From: Thunnus maccoyii
Lineage: Eukaryota; Chordata; Actinopteri; Scombriformes; Scombridae
Length of the DNA: 64,000 nt
Direction of reading: 5' to 3'
Assembly (NCBI RefSeq): GCF_910596095.1
Contig: NC_056552.1
Span: forward strand, 7,421,111-7,485,110
Below, one piece after another: positions 48,074-60,162 of the stretch. Positions within the stretch are counted from its first letter, which is position 1. Every line of letters begins with the position of its first letter. The translations under genes were made by a program, and so were the position numbers. The notes under the pieces were generated by a model. It did no database searches. It was not told the origin of the DNA and saw nothing but the letters and a program-made list of their open reading frames with translations.

Positions 48074-50617
48074 TAGAGATGCACCGATCCACTTTTTTTC
48101 CGATCCGATCCGATACCTGAATTTGGATATCTGCTGATACCGGTACTGATACCATAGCTCCTTTTTTCTTGAATATTATTATAAAGAAAAAGAAATATTT
48201 AATAGCACACACAGGTGGACGGTTAATCTTTACGTACTGCTCATATCCTGACCTTTCATAGTATGGAGTGGGTCATTTTTGATCCAGCTCAAGTATCCCT
48301 TTATAATTAGTGCCTATACCGAATTTTGAGCCAAAATTGTATTTTGCATCCTTAGATATCCTATCAGTCATTAATAAATGGGTGATTTATCCTTCATTAA
48401 TGTTTCAGAGAGCAGAGAGAGTGTTTTCTTTGGGTTTGACACCATTGGTTTATAGAGAAAACGTTCACAATCACACTATATTGTGATCTCATGTTATCTG
48501 AAACAGGAGAACAAAACAGCCATTATTATTTCTATGATTTTTTTTTTTTGACAGTGAAAGATGCAACAGTATGTTTGAATTGTAGGCTTCATTAAAACCA
48601 TCAATCAACACTGCCTGTAAACCACATGTCCTCCTTTTCTGTCAATTGTACACAATCAACTGCAAATTTCAAACAAATGAAACTGCGAAAAACATTACTT
48701 TTACAGTCCTTTTTTGTTGTGCCGAAGTTGCATCTGCCACTCTTTTGTCCCCTTGTGGCAATTGACTGTGGGGCTGCAGACTGATCAGGGCAAGATTTGG
48801 ACTGCTGCGCTACTGTGGCTGCTGTGTGGGGAAGATAGTGTCGCCTTTGCATTGCAGAGAAGTCACAAGGACTTCAACCTTTCCTCCATTTTCTCTATGT
48901 TTTTCTCTTCTTCTAATACGTTCTCTTCCACTCACTGTCTCCTTTTTCATCTTGGATTAACAGATCCACCAAATCACTCCTTCCACTCCACCAAACCAGT
49001 GAAATAGGCACTCAGGTACTTTTTTTTTTTTTGGCCTATGAAAGCTGCCTTCCACCACAGGAAGGACCATGTCGGATAACCACCATGTTGGTCTTCTGGG
49101 AATTGATGGGCTTAATTTGTTTCTTTGTATAGGCTTATTTGCAGGTGCAGATGCCACCTGGGTGGGAACCCTGGCAAGTGTAGCAAGGGACACATTGGCA
49201 AGGGAACACAGGCAGTTCTTGTGACAGTGTCAATGTTCCCTTGAGCTCTTTCTCCATTGTCCCAATGACAAAAATACACAGAAATGGCAATCTATAGTTT
49301 CACGATTCAAGATCAAGCCTTAACCTTGATTTGACTGCCTCTAGTGACTTTAAAATCCCTTTGTATAAATACAGGTCAAATTTGACCCAGAACATTCTCT
49401 ATGTACAAATATTTATACCAGCTGCGCATAAATAAATAATTTTGAAATATTTCCATTTTTGTATATTCTGGGTCACTTTGGTAGAAGTCATAAAATTTCA
49501 GGTTTAAAGATTATCATTTAGGGTGTCTTTACTGCTTTCAAATGTCGAAATGGGTCAAATTTGACCCAAAGAGTATGTAAGGGTTAAACATGTTTTATTG
49601 GTCAAACAACAGATGGCGCCTCACAACTAGCCAACAGTGCCAAGGGCCTGAAATATGGAGAGACACAGTGATCTAAACTGAAATGTTTTCAGTTCATGAA
49701 AGTTAATTGTTGCATTCTGGTGGCCTCAAAAAGTCTTGTTCAGCATTTGGTTGGACTAAAAGACCCTCTAAGGAGTCGGGTGTTCAGTCTTTTTGGTAAG
49801 TACATTTTGTTTTAATGGTTTTAAGCCTGTTTTTCACTAGTGGAAATTTGCATTAGCATTAGCGTTATCACAGTTAACCATAGACTGTAAATGCACTGTG
49901 CTAGCAAAGCTAGCAGCTAGCAGCTAGTGTTCGCTCCACCCTCTCATCCAAACATGGCTCATCACTTCTGGCCCCAAAAATTCAAGATGGCGATGGTCAA
50001 AATGGCAAACTCAAGGCTTCAAAACAGGAGTCCACAAATCAATGGGTGACATCGCAGTGGCTACATCCATTATTTTTTTTTAAGTTTATGGCGTGGAGGG
50101 GCAGCCCCGCCCCTGGTGAAACAGAGGAGAGGAGAGAAACTCAGCGCGACCATAAATTACAGTAAAACACAGTAGAGGGGAGACTTTGTTTTCTGCTCCA
50201 GGGCTGAAGTTGTTGCTAACTTCAGGGTTAACCCCCTTCACTGTAATCAGCAGGTGGCAAGCAAGACACACAGGACTTGGGTCTTGAGGAGTTGTAGCTT
50301 TTATTCACTGACAAATAACCTAAACTGTGCATTGCACTGCTGCATTCACAGCTATACTACTAACTTCATACTCTCTTCTCCGGTCACCAGCCTCACCGTC
50401 ACTCTCCATCTCTCTCTCTCTCTCTCTCTCTACCACACACGTGCTACACACACAACCTACGCACTGAGCTATCCCTTAAAGGGGTTACGCTACTTGTATA
50501 ACACTATGGAATCTGGATGGGTACGTGGATCTGTAACGTCGGTTTAATATCCGATGAGTGAATTACGTCAGTATCGGCCCCCCGTACTGATATTGGATCA
50601 GATCGGTCACAACTCTA
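48074..50617. mobile_element. 2.5-kb hAT-like element, non-autonomous, with nested repeats
   Basis: The left end reads TAGAGATGCACCGATC, and the right end reverse-complemented TAGAGTTGTGACCGATC. Both ends are rich in CCGAT/GATAC words. Flanking 8-mers are TTTCTTTT (48066-48073) and TTTAATTT (50618-50625), 6 of 8 identical, fitting an old hAT insertion. No transposase frame is readable inside. It contains GGTCAAATTTGACC palindromes at 49374 and 49552 and another MITE at 49878-50091. Confidence 0.55.
49878..50091. mobile_element. Degraded MITE nested in the 48-50.6 kb element
   Basis: Starts with CCATAGACTGTA and ends in degraded inverted form (AAGTTTATGG). Inside are phrases of a common fish repeat, including CTTCTGGCCCCAAAAA, AAGATGGCGATGGTCAAAAT and CAATGGGTGACATCGCAGTG. 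Confidence 0.55.
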
Positions 50618-50625
50618 TTTAATTT

Positions 50626-52850
50626 CATCGCCTGCCCACACCAGAGACACTGGCTGATTTTAAATGCCTCAATCTCAATGCAAATGTGCACCTCTGCCAA
50701 TGTTGATTAACTGCCGTTAGTGGTCCTCTGCAGAATGACCTTCCCTCCTCATGTCATGACTCTATTTGCCCCTTTAAGCTGCCTGTCAAACACCGAACCA
50801 TTTTTCCTCCTGAAGCTCTGGTCTATTTGTTTGAACAGGGTCGGAGTGCTAGAGGCATATTAATGGGATCGTCTTGGAGGATTTATGCAAAACAACATTT
50901 TCTATGTATTCCACAGGCTAGCTGATGGACATGTCTGTGTCATATGTCAGCAGGAAAGATGAAAAGGCTATTATTTAGATTAGGTTTAGATTTATCATTT
51001 CATTAATATAACTCCTGGCACCTCTGGTCAGTGTGTCAATGCAGATGGTGCAGCAGCACTTCCAAATGGCCAGCAGGTGTAGCAGTGAGGTCTCAGAATG
51101 AAGAGGCAGGATGAAGACGGGGAGTGGAGGGAGGACTGGATGCAGCAGTCTGGGATTAATCGAACTGTCTCATTTATTCTCTCGGTAAATTCAATACTTA
51201 ACGCAGTGCTTGACGTTTAGCATCATCATCTAGTCTCATTTGTTGTTAAAACGGTCAACTTTTAAGAATGATCCCTTATGTGTTAATCTTATGAGATTCA
51301 CTGAAGGCAATGCTGCTCTGTGAAATAGTCCCAATATTTTAACATCATAATTAGGAAGATGCTGAGCAGCTCATTGCTCGTGCTTGCTCGGAGCTTCACA
51401 TTCACTGCTGCCTATCCACAGAGTCTTATATTATTGTTCAAAGCAGTGACCCAGCAAGAGCGAGAGAGTGCCAAAGTAGCATATTCAAAACATATTAAAA
51501 TTAGAGCGCTGCTGCTGTTGTCATTGTGATGTCTGCAGGGGAAAAAAAATGCTTTTTCATTAATCACTGACAAATATAATACTTCCGCACTGTCTGCCAC
51601 CGAAAAGATTACCAAGTAAACAAGCAACTGAACTCTTAAAAACTATGGTCATGCTGCTCTGAGAGAATAAATAGGTTTTGTGCATTTAGATGATTTATTT
51701 CCCTCCTTGGACTGGCTGGGGGAATTTTCTACACCTGCCTACATTGCTCACAGTATTTCATCCCATTATTTGGTCTCGCACAGACATCCTCTAAAACAAA
51801 CAGGGGAAAATAAAAGGCAATGAATTATGTCCTCCTTCATTTGGCTCTCTTTGACTCTGATAAAGGTTGACATGCTATTTCAGTCGCTTCCTTTGAATAG
51901 ATTTGAACAAGAGGGTGAGAGAGGTCTAAGCTGGTTTAAACTGGGCTTAGATTTGGTAATGAAACTGTGTGCCAGTTGGCCTGTGTAGGAGGACTTCTGT
52001 TTCCCCACAGGGAGATGACACAACCAAAGCACATAATAATTCACTTGGCTATATGTGGGTCGTGTCAGTGTGTTGGAGAAGAAACACATTAAACCCGACT
52101 TTGCCTGAGCAATATGGACTTTAATAGAGGCAAGGAGTGCTTACCTGTTTAGACCCATAACTTGTCGGCCCTAGTTCTGCAATATTACTTCAAAAGGTTA
52201 GATAAGCAGTATCAGCCAAGCTTATAGCAGAGAGATGGAAGTCTTGTATGAACATGTCACTTTCAGGGGCTTTCTGGAAATCAAATTTTTATTTTGCCAA
52301 TAATGGATGGCAGATCAAATACATCAGGACGTTCTGTATCCTTATGCAAATCATCAGCCCCATACATCCATAATATTGAAGTATTCTTACATAAGCATAC
52401 ATAATACTGTTGTCTGTCCATGCACATTATTGTAATAGTCATTAATTGCCCGGAAAGAGTCCTTAAAGCTTCCCCTCCCATGTTATTCATCCTCTTCTAC
52501 CCCCACTCCCTTCCCCCAAGGGAACCTGAAACTCGTGCCAAATGTTGTCTTTGCTCTTTGGCATCGTACTTTTATGGGATTAGGTCACAGATGGTGCACT
52601 GACATTAGGTCTAAATTACTGCTCATGTGTCAGTGGGGAGAATAAAGCGTTAACTGGTTTTCAGAATGTGACAGTACACACAATCTGAGCAGTTTTTACT
52701 ATCGCTATAGAGTTGTGGAGCAGGAGGCGTTATTTAAAGTGTCCAGTAATCCAGAAATAAAAGTCCCACTTATTTTGTGTTTAGACAATTTTATGTGACT
52801 GACGGTTTGAGTATCTGAGGCTTAAATTGCTATGAAATTCCCTTTTTTTA
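50626..52850. other. Non-coding, no recognised element
   Basis: AT-rich unique sequence between two transposons. No exon with paired splice sites. Confidence 0.5.
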
Positions 52851-53110
52851 AATTATCAGTAGGGCTGAACGATTTATCAATTTCAAATCGAAATTGATTT
52901 GAAACAATGCGATTAGCAAATTGCAAAGGCTACGATTGCATCTGACCCTGGGTTTAAACTGTCATATCGATGGTTTTACAAATTTATGCTGTCCTCCTTG
53001 TGTGACAGTCATGCCAACCAATCAGAAGTGACCCTAGGCGACTGCGTTTATGCCCGTCAACAACAAACACGTGAAACCCAAGGAAAACGTTACATTCACG
53101 GTGCGGAAAA

Positions 53111-55735
53111 ATGGCCTCAGCTGAGCCAGAAGTAACATTGGACGACAGATGTGTAAGAAAAGAAGGTATTATGAAAGGCCTCTTATGGAACAGTCGCCAC
53201 AACAAGAGGCAACGCCACAAATCTATATCAACACTTGAAAAAGCACCACAGGCAGCGATATGACGAGTGTACAGCCAAAATGTCAAGTGAAAGTAGTGAT
53301 GCTGTAGCGCAGTCCAGTAAACAAACTACTATTTCAGAGTCGTTTGCAACTGTTACTCTGTATGAAAAGGGCTCAGGAAGGCAACGTGAGGTAACGAACG
53401 ACATAATGCACTACCTCTCTAAAGACATGAGCTGTGTCCCAATTCAGGGGCTGCATCCTTCAAAGGCTGCATTTGAAGACCAGATGTGTCACAGCAGCGA
53501 AACAAGGCTGTCCCATTTTGAAGGCTCCTTCCAAAAAGAGAACGGCGTCTCCAACTCTAAAAACTTAGTTAAAAATATAAGGTGCCTTAAAATCTCAAAT
53601 TTTTGTCAGAATAATAGGCTAAGTTACGTGATGTTAGTGATGCTAACTGACGTTGCTAGCTAGCTACACCATCATGCGCTGGTGCTGGCGGTGAAGCATC
53701 TCCATTTTCTCTAATAAATGGTAAAACAAACAAATAAATAAATAAATATATAGATAAAATTAAAATTTCTGGCTCCATTTCCATGAGCTGTGACCCGATT
53801 TGTCAACTACAGCTGTCAAGGCTCCTAGTCTACAGGAGCGGCGCTTCGTGATGCAAGCGTAAGGGTGGGAACAGCTGGTGACGGAAATCGTCCGTAGACC
53901 AGACCATCTCATTTAACAATGCTCAGTTTGGCCTTTGTGGTCTACAAAGGACACGCCTTTGTAGACCGCATCCTTCGAAAGGATGTGGTCCCTGAATTGG
54001 GACACAGCTATGGTGTCTTATTAACACCATGACCAAAGATTGGTATCAGAAACTCTTCCTTTATAAAAGATATGTAATTTCCTCCCGCACACATTAAGTA
54101 AAGTTTCCCTCCCAGAACTGTACACAGAATGTAGGAAAAAAGTTGAGATGGAGCTGGAAAATGTGAAATATTACGTCACAACAATCGATTTGTGGTCAAG
54201 TAGGACGACCAAGCCGTACCTTCATAAATGATGACTTTCAGTTGAAGAGCACACACGGGACCACATGGGAGGGTTAATATTGCCCATGGACTCAGGGAGT
54301 GTTTGTCCAGCTGGTGTCTGAAAGAAGAAGGCCAGACGTGCATCACCACTGCTAATGGATCAAACATTATCAAAGCTGTAGAACAAAATCAATGGACCAG
54401 GCTTCAGTGTTTTGGCCACAGGCTGCATCTTGTGATTGGTAAGTGTTGGTCTCTCTCTCTCTCTGTATGTGTGTGTTGTCATCAGTGTTGTTTTTGCCTT
54501 TTTGTCTTTTAGATATATTGTTTGAAAGCACTTTGAGATACATTTTTTGTATAGGGTATTATTATCACTATAATTATTATTAATAATCTGCTTTACGATT
54601 TGTTTTACTCACTGTTGATTGCTTTCTGTGAAGCACTTTGTGCTCTAGCTAGAAAATTGCAAGTAAAGTTTATCATTATTATTGTTATTGTTGTCAATAC
54701 ATTTTCAGTCTGAAAAATGCAATATTGTACCTTACACAATTAATGTTTTGGTTCATGATATATTTTTTTCTTTTTCAGAAAATGCTGTGAATGATGAGAC
54801 AAGAGTAAATCGAGCAACAGGACTTTGTCAACAGTTGGTTGGCCATTTCTGGCACAGTTGGAAAAAGAAGACCGCACTGCGTGAGGCACAGCAAGAGTTA
54901 AATCTGCAGGAGCACTCGTCATTACAGAGTGTCCAACAAGATGATGCTCAAGGCAGAGGACGATTGGGAGGGTGTTGGAGCAGACCAGTGCTTCTGCCTT
55001 GCCTTAGGTTCTGTCTGAAGACGCGTCACCTGGTCCTCACTTGACAGGACACAGAGGTCCTCGAATCAATCAACAACGCACTGCGTCCTCTCCAGGAGTT
55101 TACAGATGCCCTCTCTGGTGAAGCGTATGTAAGCGTGTCATACCTGAAGCCAGTCCTGCATCTCCTGAGAACATCAACTCTAGCTGAAAATGACAAGGAC
55201 ACAGACCTTACCAAGGTAATAAAGTCAAGAGCCCTTAGCTGCATGGAGGATAAATACAGCGACCCAGCCACAAAGGAGCCTCTGAACATCACTTCATTCA
55301 TTGTTCCAAGATTCAAGATTAACTACATAAGTGCGGAAAATGTCCCAGACATCAAAGCACGAGTAGATATTGAAATGGAGCAGGTGGCAAGAAAGGTAAC
55401 TTGTCTAATTTAGTGGATACAAGATGCCGCATGCAGTATAAGTTATTATATTTTGATTACATTGGCAATTTTTTAAACATTTACATAAAATGGCCTATTG
55501 CTCAATATTACATCACATTGCAAAACAGCTCTCGTCTCTTTGTTTTGCAGGAGAAGAGGGCTCGTGTCAGCACCACAGACGCCGAGCTTCAAAGTGCAGC
55601 AGAGGCAGAGCCATCCACTGTGAAGAAGGGAAAGCTGTCATTGTGCAGCTTCGCCCTTCTGCTTCATCCGCTGTACAGTTGGAGGATGAGCTGAACAGCT
55701 ACCTGATGACTCTTAGGTTGACATGCTGGTTTTCT
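53111..55735 (+). pseudogene. hAT transposase relic (ZBED-like)
   Basis: A 5' ATG at 53111 begins MASAEPEVTLDDRCVRK but shifts frame. The BED finger tail NLYQHLKKHHRQRYDE lies at 53220-53267, followed by VTNDIMHYLSKDM, where the MITE entered. After the MITE the frame resumes through SLPELYTECRKKVEMELENV and KYYVTTIDLWSSRTTKPYLH (core with the catalytic Asp region), with stops. Then come QCFGHRLHLVIG at about 54436 before an apparent splice donor (GTAAGT), and an exon from about 54780 (NDETRVNRATGLCQQLV). The central segment INNALRPLQEFTDALSGEAY and PVLHLL lies near 55067-55168. Several stops and frameshifts; the C-terminal hAT dimerisation motif is missing. Confidence 0.85.
53430..54009. mobile_element. 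580-bp MITE inserted in the hAT transposase relic
   Basis: Both ends carry a perfect 20-bp inverted repeat, AGCTGTGTCCCAATTCAGGG, and then diverge. It is flanked by ATG at 53427-53429 and 54010-54012, a 3-bp duplication. Removing one ATG restores the reading of the host transposase across the junction. A 3-bp duplication suggests a PIF/Harbinger-like element, but the superfamily is not certain. Near the right end GTGGTCTACAAAGG and CCTTTGTAGACC form an internal hairpin. Confidence 0.85.
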
Positions 55736-56473
55736 TGACAAAAAAATCTGTAAAGACCGTAATGAGTGTTGAGAAGAAGTGGAGATGTCAGAGAAGCAAG
55801 TGTTATGTAAGACTTCTGTTGCTTGGAGTCATTTTTAGATTTTATTTGTTCTGCACTTTATCCTATAATGGCTTTGTGAAATAAAATGTTCAAAAGCTAA
55901 ATGCTGGTTATCAGCAAATCAGTGTTTTAGTTGGATGTGAAATATTTCGATATTTTGTGTAACATTTATATTCCTATTTCCATTATTCTATTTAGTGATA
56001 ATTATTTTGTGGTTTGTCGATTTAGAAGCTAAATGCTTGATATCAGTAAATGATGTTCTATTGATTACAGATTGTGCAATATTTAGATGCTGCTCCTGAG
56101 CCATAAGTGAACGACCTTCATATTTCAATGCCAGAGATTGTTTATAGAAAGGTCCAATTATTTTTTATGGAATTGTTTTATTTTTTATTATTATTACTTT
56201 ATTTATTTAACTTAACACAGTCACAGGTTTTGTGATAATTGTTCTATGTTTGATTGTTCTATGCCAATTAAAAAAATGTAATAAATACATGTTGGAAGGA
56301 ATTCATACCTTGCATTATAATATAGGGTAGTTCATATTTTGATGGTGTCTAGTGTGGTAAGGCTCCATCACATGTTTTAAATCTGTTACAACAGTGAATA
56401 TTGAACTGAAGCTGGACTGTCAGAAAAATCACAATGAGATATTTTCCCCAAATCATTCAGCTCTAATCATCAG

Positions 56474-59400
56474 CACAAAATATGAGCAACTGTGTTAGAA
56501 ATTATCTGGTTATTGATGAAAAGACAAAAGTATGTGTGCGTAAAAACAAAGAGTGAAGTTAACTACGACTCCAAAGGTGTATTTTGGCAAAAAAAAAAAA
56601 AAAAGATCCATCACGGAGCTTAAACTTCTGTAGCAGCTGCACATAACAGCCAGCAGCATCTGAAGATAACATTTTGTGGAAACACTCAGCGGTTTGAATC
56701 TGTTTCAGATTCTGGATCAATTAAACAACTCTGTCACAGTAGTTTGTTCCAGGTTGCAACAACGAATTGTTTGAATACAACTCTGATTTGTGCTTCTGCA
56801 GGCATCAGTGGCTGAGGATCATGGGTATCGTAGTATTTAGAGCTGTGATTTATCAGAAACTGAGCTGAAATAGTTCAAACTGATAGCTATAACATAAACC
56901 TGTTGTATCCTTTAATTATCCAGAAGACGCTTGTGTTTCATTGGGAAAAAAATAATTAAAAGAAAACTTTAGAAAAATTCCTCCCTGTTAGAGCTTCTGT
57001 ATTTTCTAAGACATGTTTTTCATCGCTGCTATCAAAATGTCAAATTAAAAATGCGTATTTAGAGTGTTTAAATACATATTAAACTTTTATACTTTGATGT
57101 ATGACAATGTTCTCAACAGTGATTAGAGCATACATTGTGTTTCATGTTGAACTCGCAGTGAGAATACAAGGAGGTATTACGCAGCAATCTTGGCCACCCA
57201 GAGAACCAAAACTGTTTCATCCGTGACTGATCATCCCTTACTCGTACTGTGCATCGTGATACAGATATCACCGCCTTCCCCTGCAAAGCAATGAGTGCAG
57301 AGGCATTAATCTAGATTAATAAATAATCTACTGCAGGGTAGGAGTGAAACTTTGTTACCAGCAACCTTAAGTGGTTTCTGCATCGCCCTGTGCTACTCTC
57401 ACCTTGTGAGTCAGGCTCAGACACTTCCCCTTATTGATATCAGTGTGATTTATGAAACTCTGCTCCCCTGGCCATCCTCAAACTAGAGATGGGAGTGTGA
57501 TTTATCCCTGTCTGATGCTGCAGGGTGTCTACTGCCGGTGAGATGAGGGAGGAGGCTCTGACTGCATGAGCCTGTTTTTTTTTTTAAAAAGGTGTGAATA
57601 TTTTCTCTGGTGTGTTTAGAGATGCAACTCTGCAGCAGAATTTAGTTTTAATGAACAGGTCCAGCTCACCATTTCCCCGTGATAACCCTAAAAGCAAAAG
57701 GACATATAGAAACAAATGGAGGAAATCAATGGATTGTGGATGACTCAGCTTCAATTAAACCGCTGTTTAGAGATAACTATCCTGAAACAACACTTTGTCT
57801 TCCGCTGCTCTTATTTGATTAAGGTCTGACATTCATGTTTCCTGGTCAGACCGCCGGATTCTACTGTAATTGCTCCAAGAAACGTGTGTCCCTCAGGGCC
57901 TTGTCCATTTGTCATTCTCAGACTGTTGATGCCTTATTGTGCTTCGGCTGCTGAGGGATTTTCACTCCTGGCTCGTAAAAATAGTGCCGTACTTCTTTCC
58001 TTATTACCCGTTTTTAAGACAGACTTATATCTTTCAGGAGAGATTTGATTTGATCATGAAATTTCCTTAGTCATTCACTTCTCTGAAAGATGTAATTTAA
58101 TTGGTGGGCACTAAGGAATTGCCTGTTTTAAAAAAAGCACAATTTCCTCCCTCTAAATTTGCAACTGCCGTAACGTCTACGTTATAGGTAATCACACTAA
58201 GAGCGCTCCCGTGGGAAACGTGTGTCCTCGCTAATTTTATGATTGCGTCTGTATGGTTTCCTCTCAGATGGGTTTTAATTTGGAGGCCAGGGGTAACATG
58301 AGATAAATCCTATTGGATGCCCCTGCAACGCTGGCCTTTGCCATGGCTGGCCCCATTAAAGGATACTTTATTGATTGTAAATAAGCTTTGTAATTAATGG
58401 TGGGTCACGGCAGTTCCCAGTCCAGGCTTAGACTCACAGGGAGATGTCTGCACCTGCTGCTAGCTGGATTTCTTTCATGTTTAAAAATTTAGATGGAGCT
58501 TAGTGATTAAAAATGACTTTAATTCATTCTACAGGGGGGTTGCAATATGAAGAGACTTAAGCTATAATCCTCTAATAATCATAACTCTGGGTTCTCAACA
58601 TTATGCCATGACGAAGCAATTCTTCAAGCGAGGCTTAAAGCTAAACCTACATATTTAATGACAAAAGGCTAGTAACGCAGTGCCAAGTTTAAAGCCTTTC
58701 ACACAGGTATCCGTCCAGCTCGGAAGGCGTATTTCAGCCCCTGTTTCGTTAATTCAGCCACGCTTCCAAATGAATCAAGCTGCGTCTGTGTTTGATTTAT
58801 TTTTATTTTTTTTTATTATCAGAACAAACAAGTGCGCTGCTCCGGGTGTGCAGAGCAGATGAAAGTGGCTCGCATCACGCGGGGCCTAGTGAATGTGCCT
58901 TTAAGTGGTTTTTAACACACTGGAGGAGCATTACGCCTGAGCCGTGGAAGAGCCCGAGATGGGCTTGCATCCGCTTACGCACATTATCTGTGAGAGCATG
59001 CTGCTTCTTGGCTTCCCTTCACAAAGGCCGGTACACAGGGTCAGAGAGAGTGGGAATGAGAGATGTGTATACTGTACTTACACCCTCAGATGAAACACTG
59101 CTTCAGCTGTGTATATGGGTACATTTTTTGTGTGTGTGTGTGTGTGTGTGCGTGAGCCTGTCTCTATCTGGCGACCTGCGAAGTCGTGTATGTGTATGTG
59201 TGTGTGTGTGCTTACTTGCCTACTCAGTATCCTGTCCTCTAAGATTTCAAACATTGATTGCCTCCTCTTGAAACAGACAGACATCTCTCCCTATTTTCTG
59301 CTCCGGCAGTTAGTATACAGCTATAGCCTTGCCTTGTTAGCTCACAGCTATACATATGGAAACAGATTTATCACGCTAGACTGTGAAACTCTCGGTATTT

Positions 59401-59848
59401 TATCTGTCATATAGTCCTTTCAGCTGTACTGTGGAAAGCTGACATGAAGCAACAATATGTACTTACTGAGTCATGACTTTTAAGACCGTGATTTACTATT
59501 ATAATCACAGAATGCCTTCTGGCCTATAGGCTAACCAGACCAGACATAATAAGCTGTTCCCTGCTCATATTTTATGCTGAGGTGAAGTTGCGGTGAGTTG
59601 CATGGATATTGCATAAATGCCCCTGCACAACCTTGGCTGTATCTCAAGAGATGAACATGCATGCCAATAGATCTGACCCGCTGCCATCTTACACACTGTT
59701 ACCACTGTCTACATCTTGTCATGGGAAGCACGTGATTCATACAAATGAACGGGGTTTCAGACAGAGAGAGAGAGAGGGACTCGCATGGTTCCACATGACG
59801 AAACAGTCCCTCATTACTGTGAGTGTTTGTTTTTCTATGGAACAATAT
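56474..59848. other. Non-coding, possible conserved block
   Basis: No exon supported. 58180-58440 is complex, repeat-free and contains CTAATTTTATGATTG and GTAATTAATGGTGGGTC, resembling developmental conserved elements. A (GT)n tract lies at about 59130-59151, with a second short one near 59190. Confidence 0.45.
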
Positions 59849-59856
59849 CTACTCAG

Positions 59857-60154
59857 TAGGGCTGCAAACTAACAGTTATTTTCTCAATTAACCGATGAAT
59901 GTCAGAAAACTGTGACGTGTTTTGACATGTTGTAATTTCTAAGAGAGGAACGTGATGCTTTCAAATGTTTTGTTTTGCCTTGTCGACAGTCCAAAATTCA
60001 AAGATATTCAGTTTACTGTCATGTGTGACGCACAGAAGTTTAAAAATCCTCACATTTGTGAAGCAGCAACAAGCAAATCCTTTAAAAAAAAAAAGATGAT
60101 TTGATCATTAAAATGTTCTGTCGATTGATTCATTGACTAATCATTGCAGCTTTA
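59857..60154. mobile_element. 298-bp non-autonomous hAT-like element (family copy 3)
   Basis: The left end reads TAGGGCTGCAAACTAAC, the right end reverse-complemented TAAAGCTGCAATGATTAG. Flanking 8-mers are CTACTCAG (59849-59856) and CCTCTCAG (60155-60162), 6 of 8 identical. The interior includes TCAAAGATATTCAGTTTACTG, typical of a very common fish repeat. Same family as 6065-6368 and 2991-3310. Confidence 0.75.
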
Positions 60155-60162
60155 CCTCTCAG

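Larger units (their letters stand above)
52860..56465 (+). mobile_element. Decayed autonomous hAT transposon (BED-finger, ZBED-like transposase)
   Basis: Ends are TAGGGCTGAACGATTT and, reverse-complemented from the right, TAGAGCTGAATGATTT. Target duplication is ATTATCAG (52852-52859) against ATCATCAG (56466-56473), 7 of 8 identical. Inside, a transposase relic reads + strand. It carries the end of a BED zinc finger, the catalytic-core segment and the central helical segment (listed separately). The C-terminal dimerisation region breaks off after ELNSYLMTLRL near 55715. A 580-bp MITE interrupts it at 53430-54009. It cannot encode an intact transposase. Confidence 0.88.

Noticed and set aside
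49374..49567. GGTCAAATTTGACC palindromes as oestrogen-response elements
   Set aside because: Half-sites GGTCA/TGACC are spaced by 4 bases, not the 3 required, and both lie inside a transposon.
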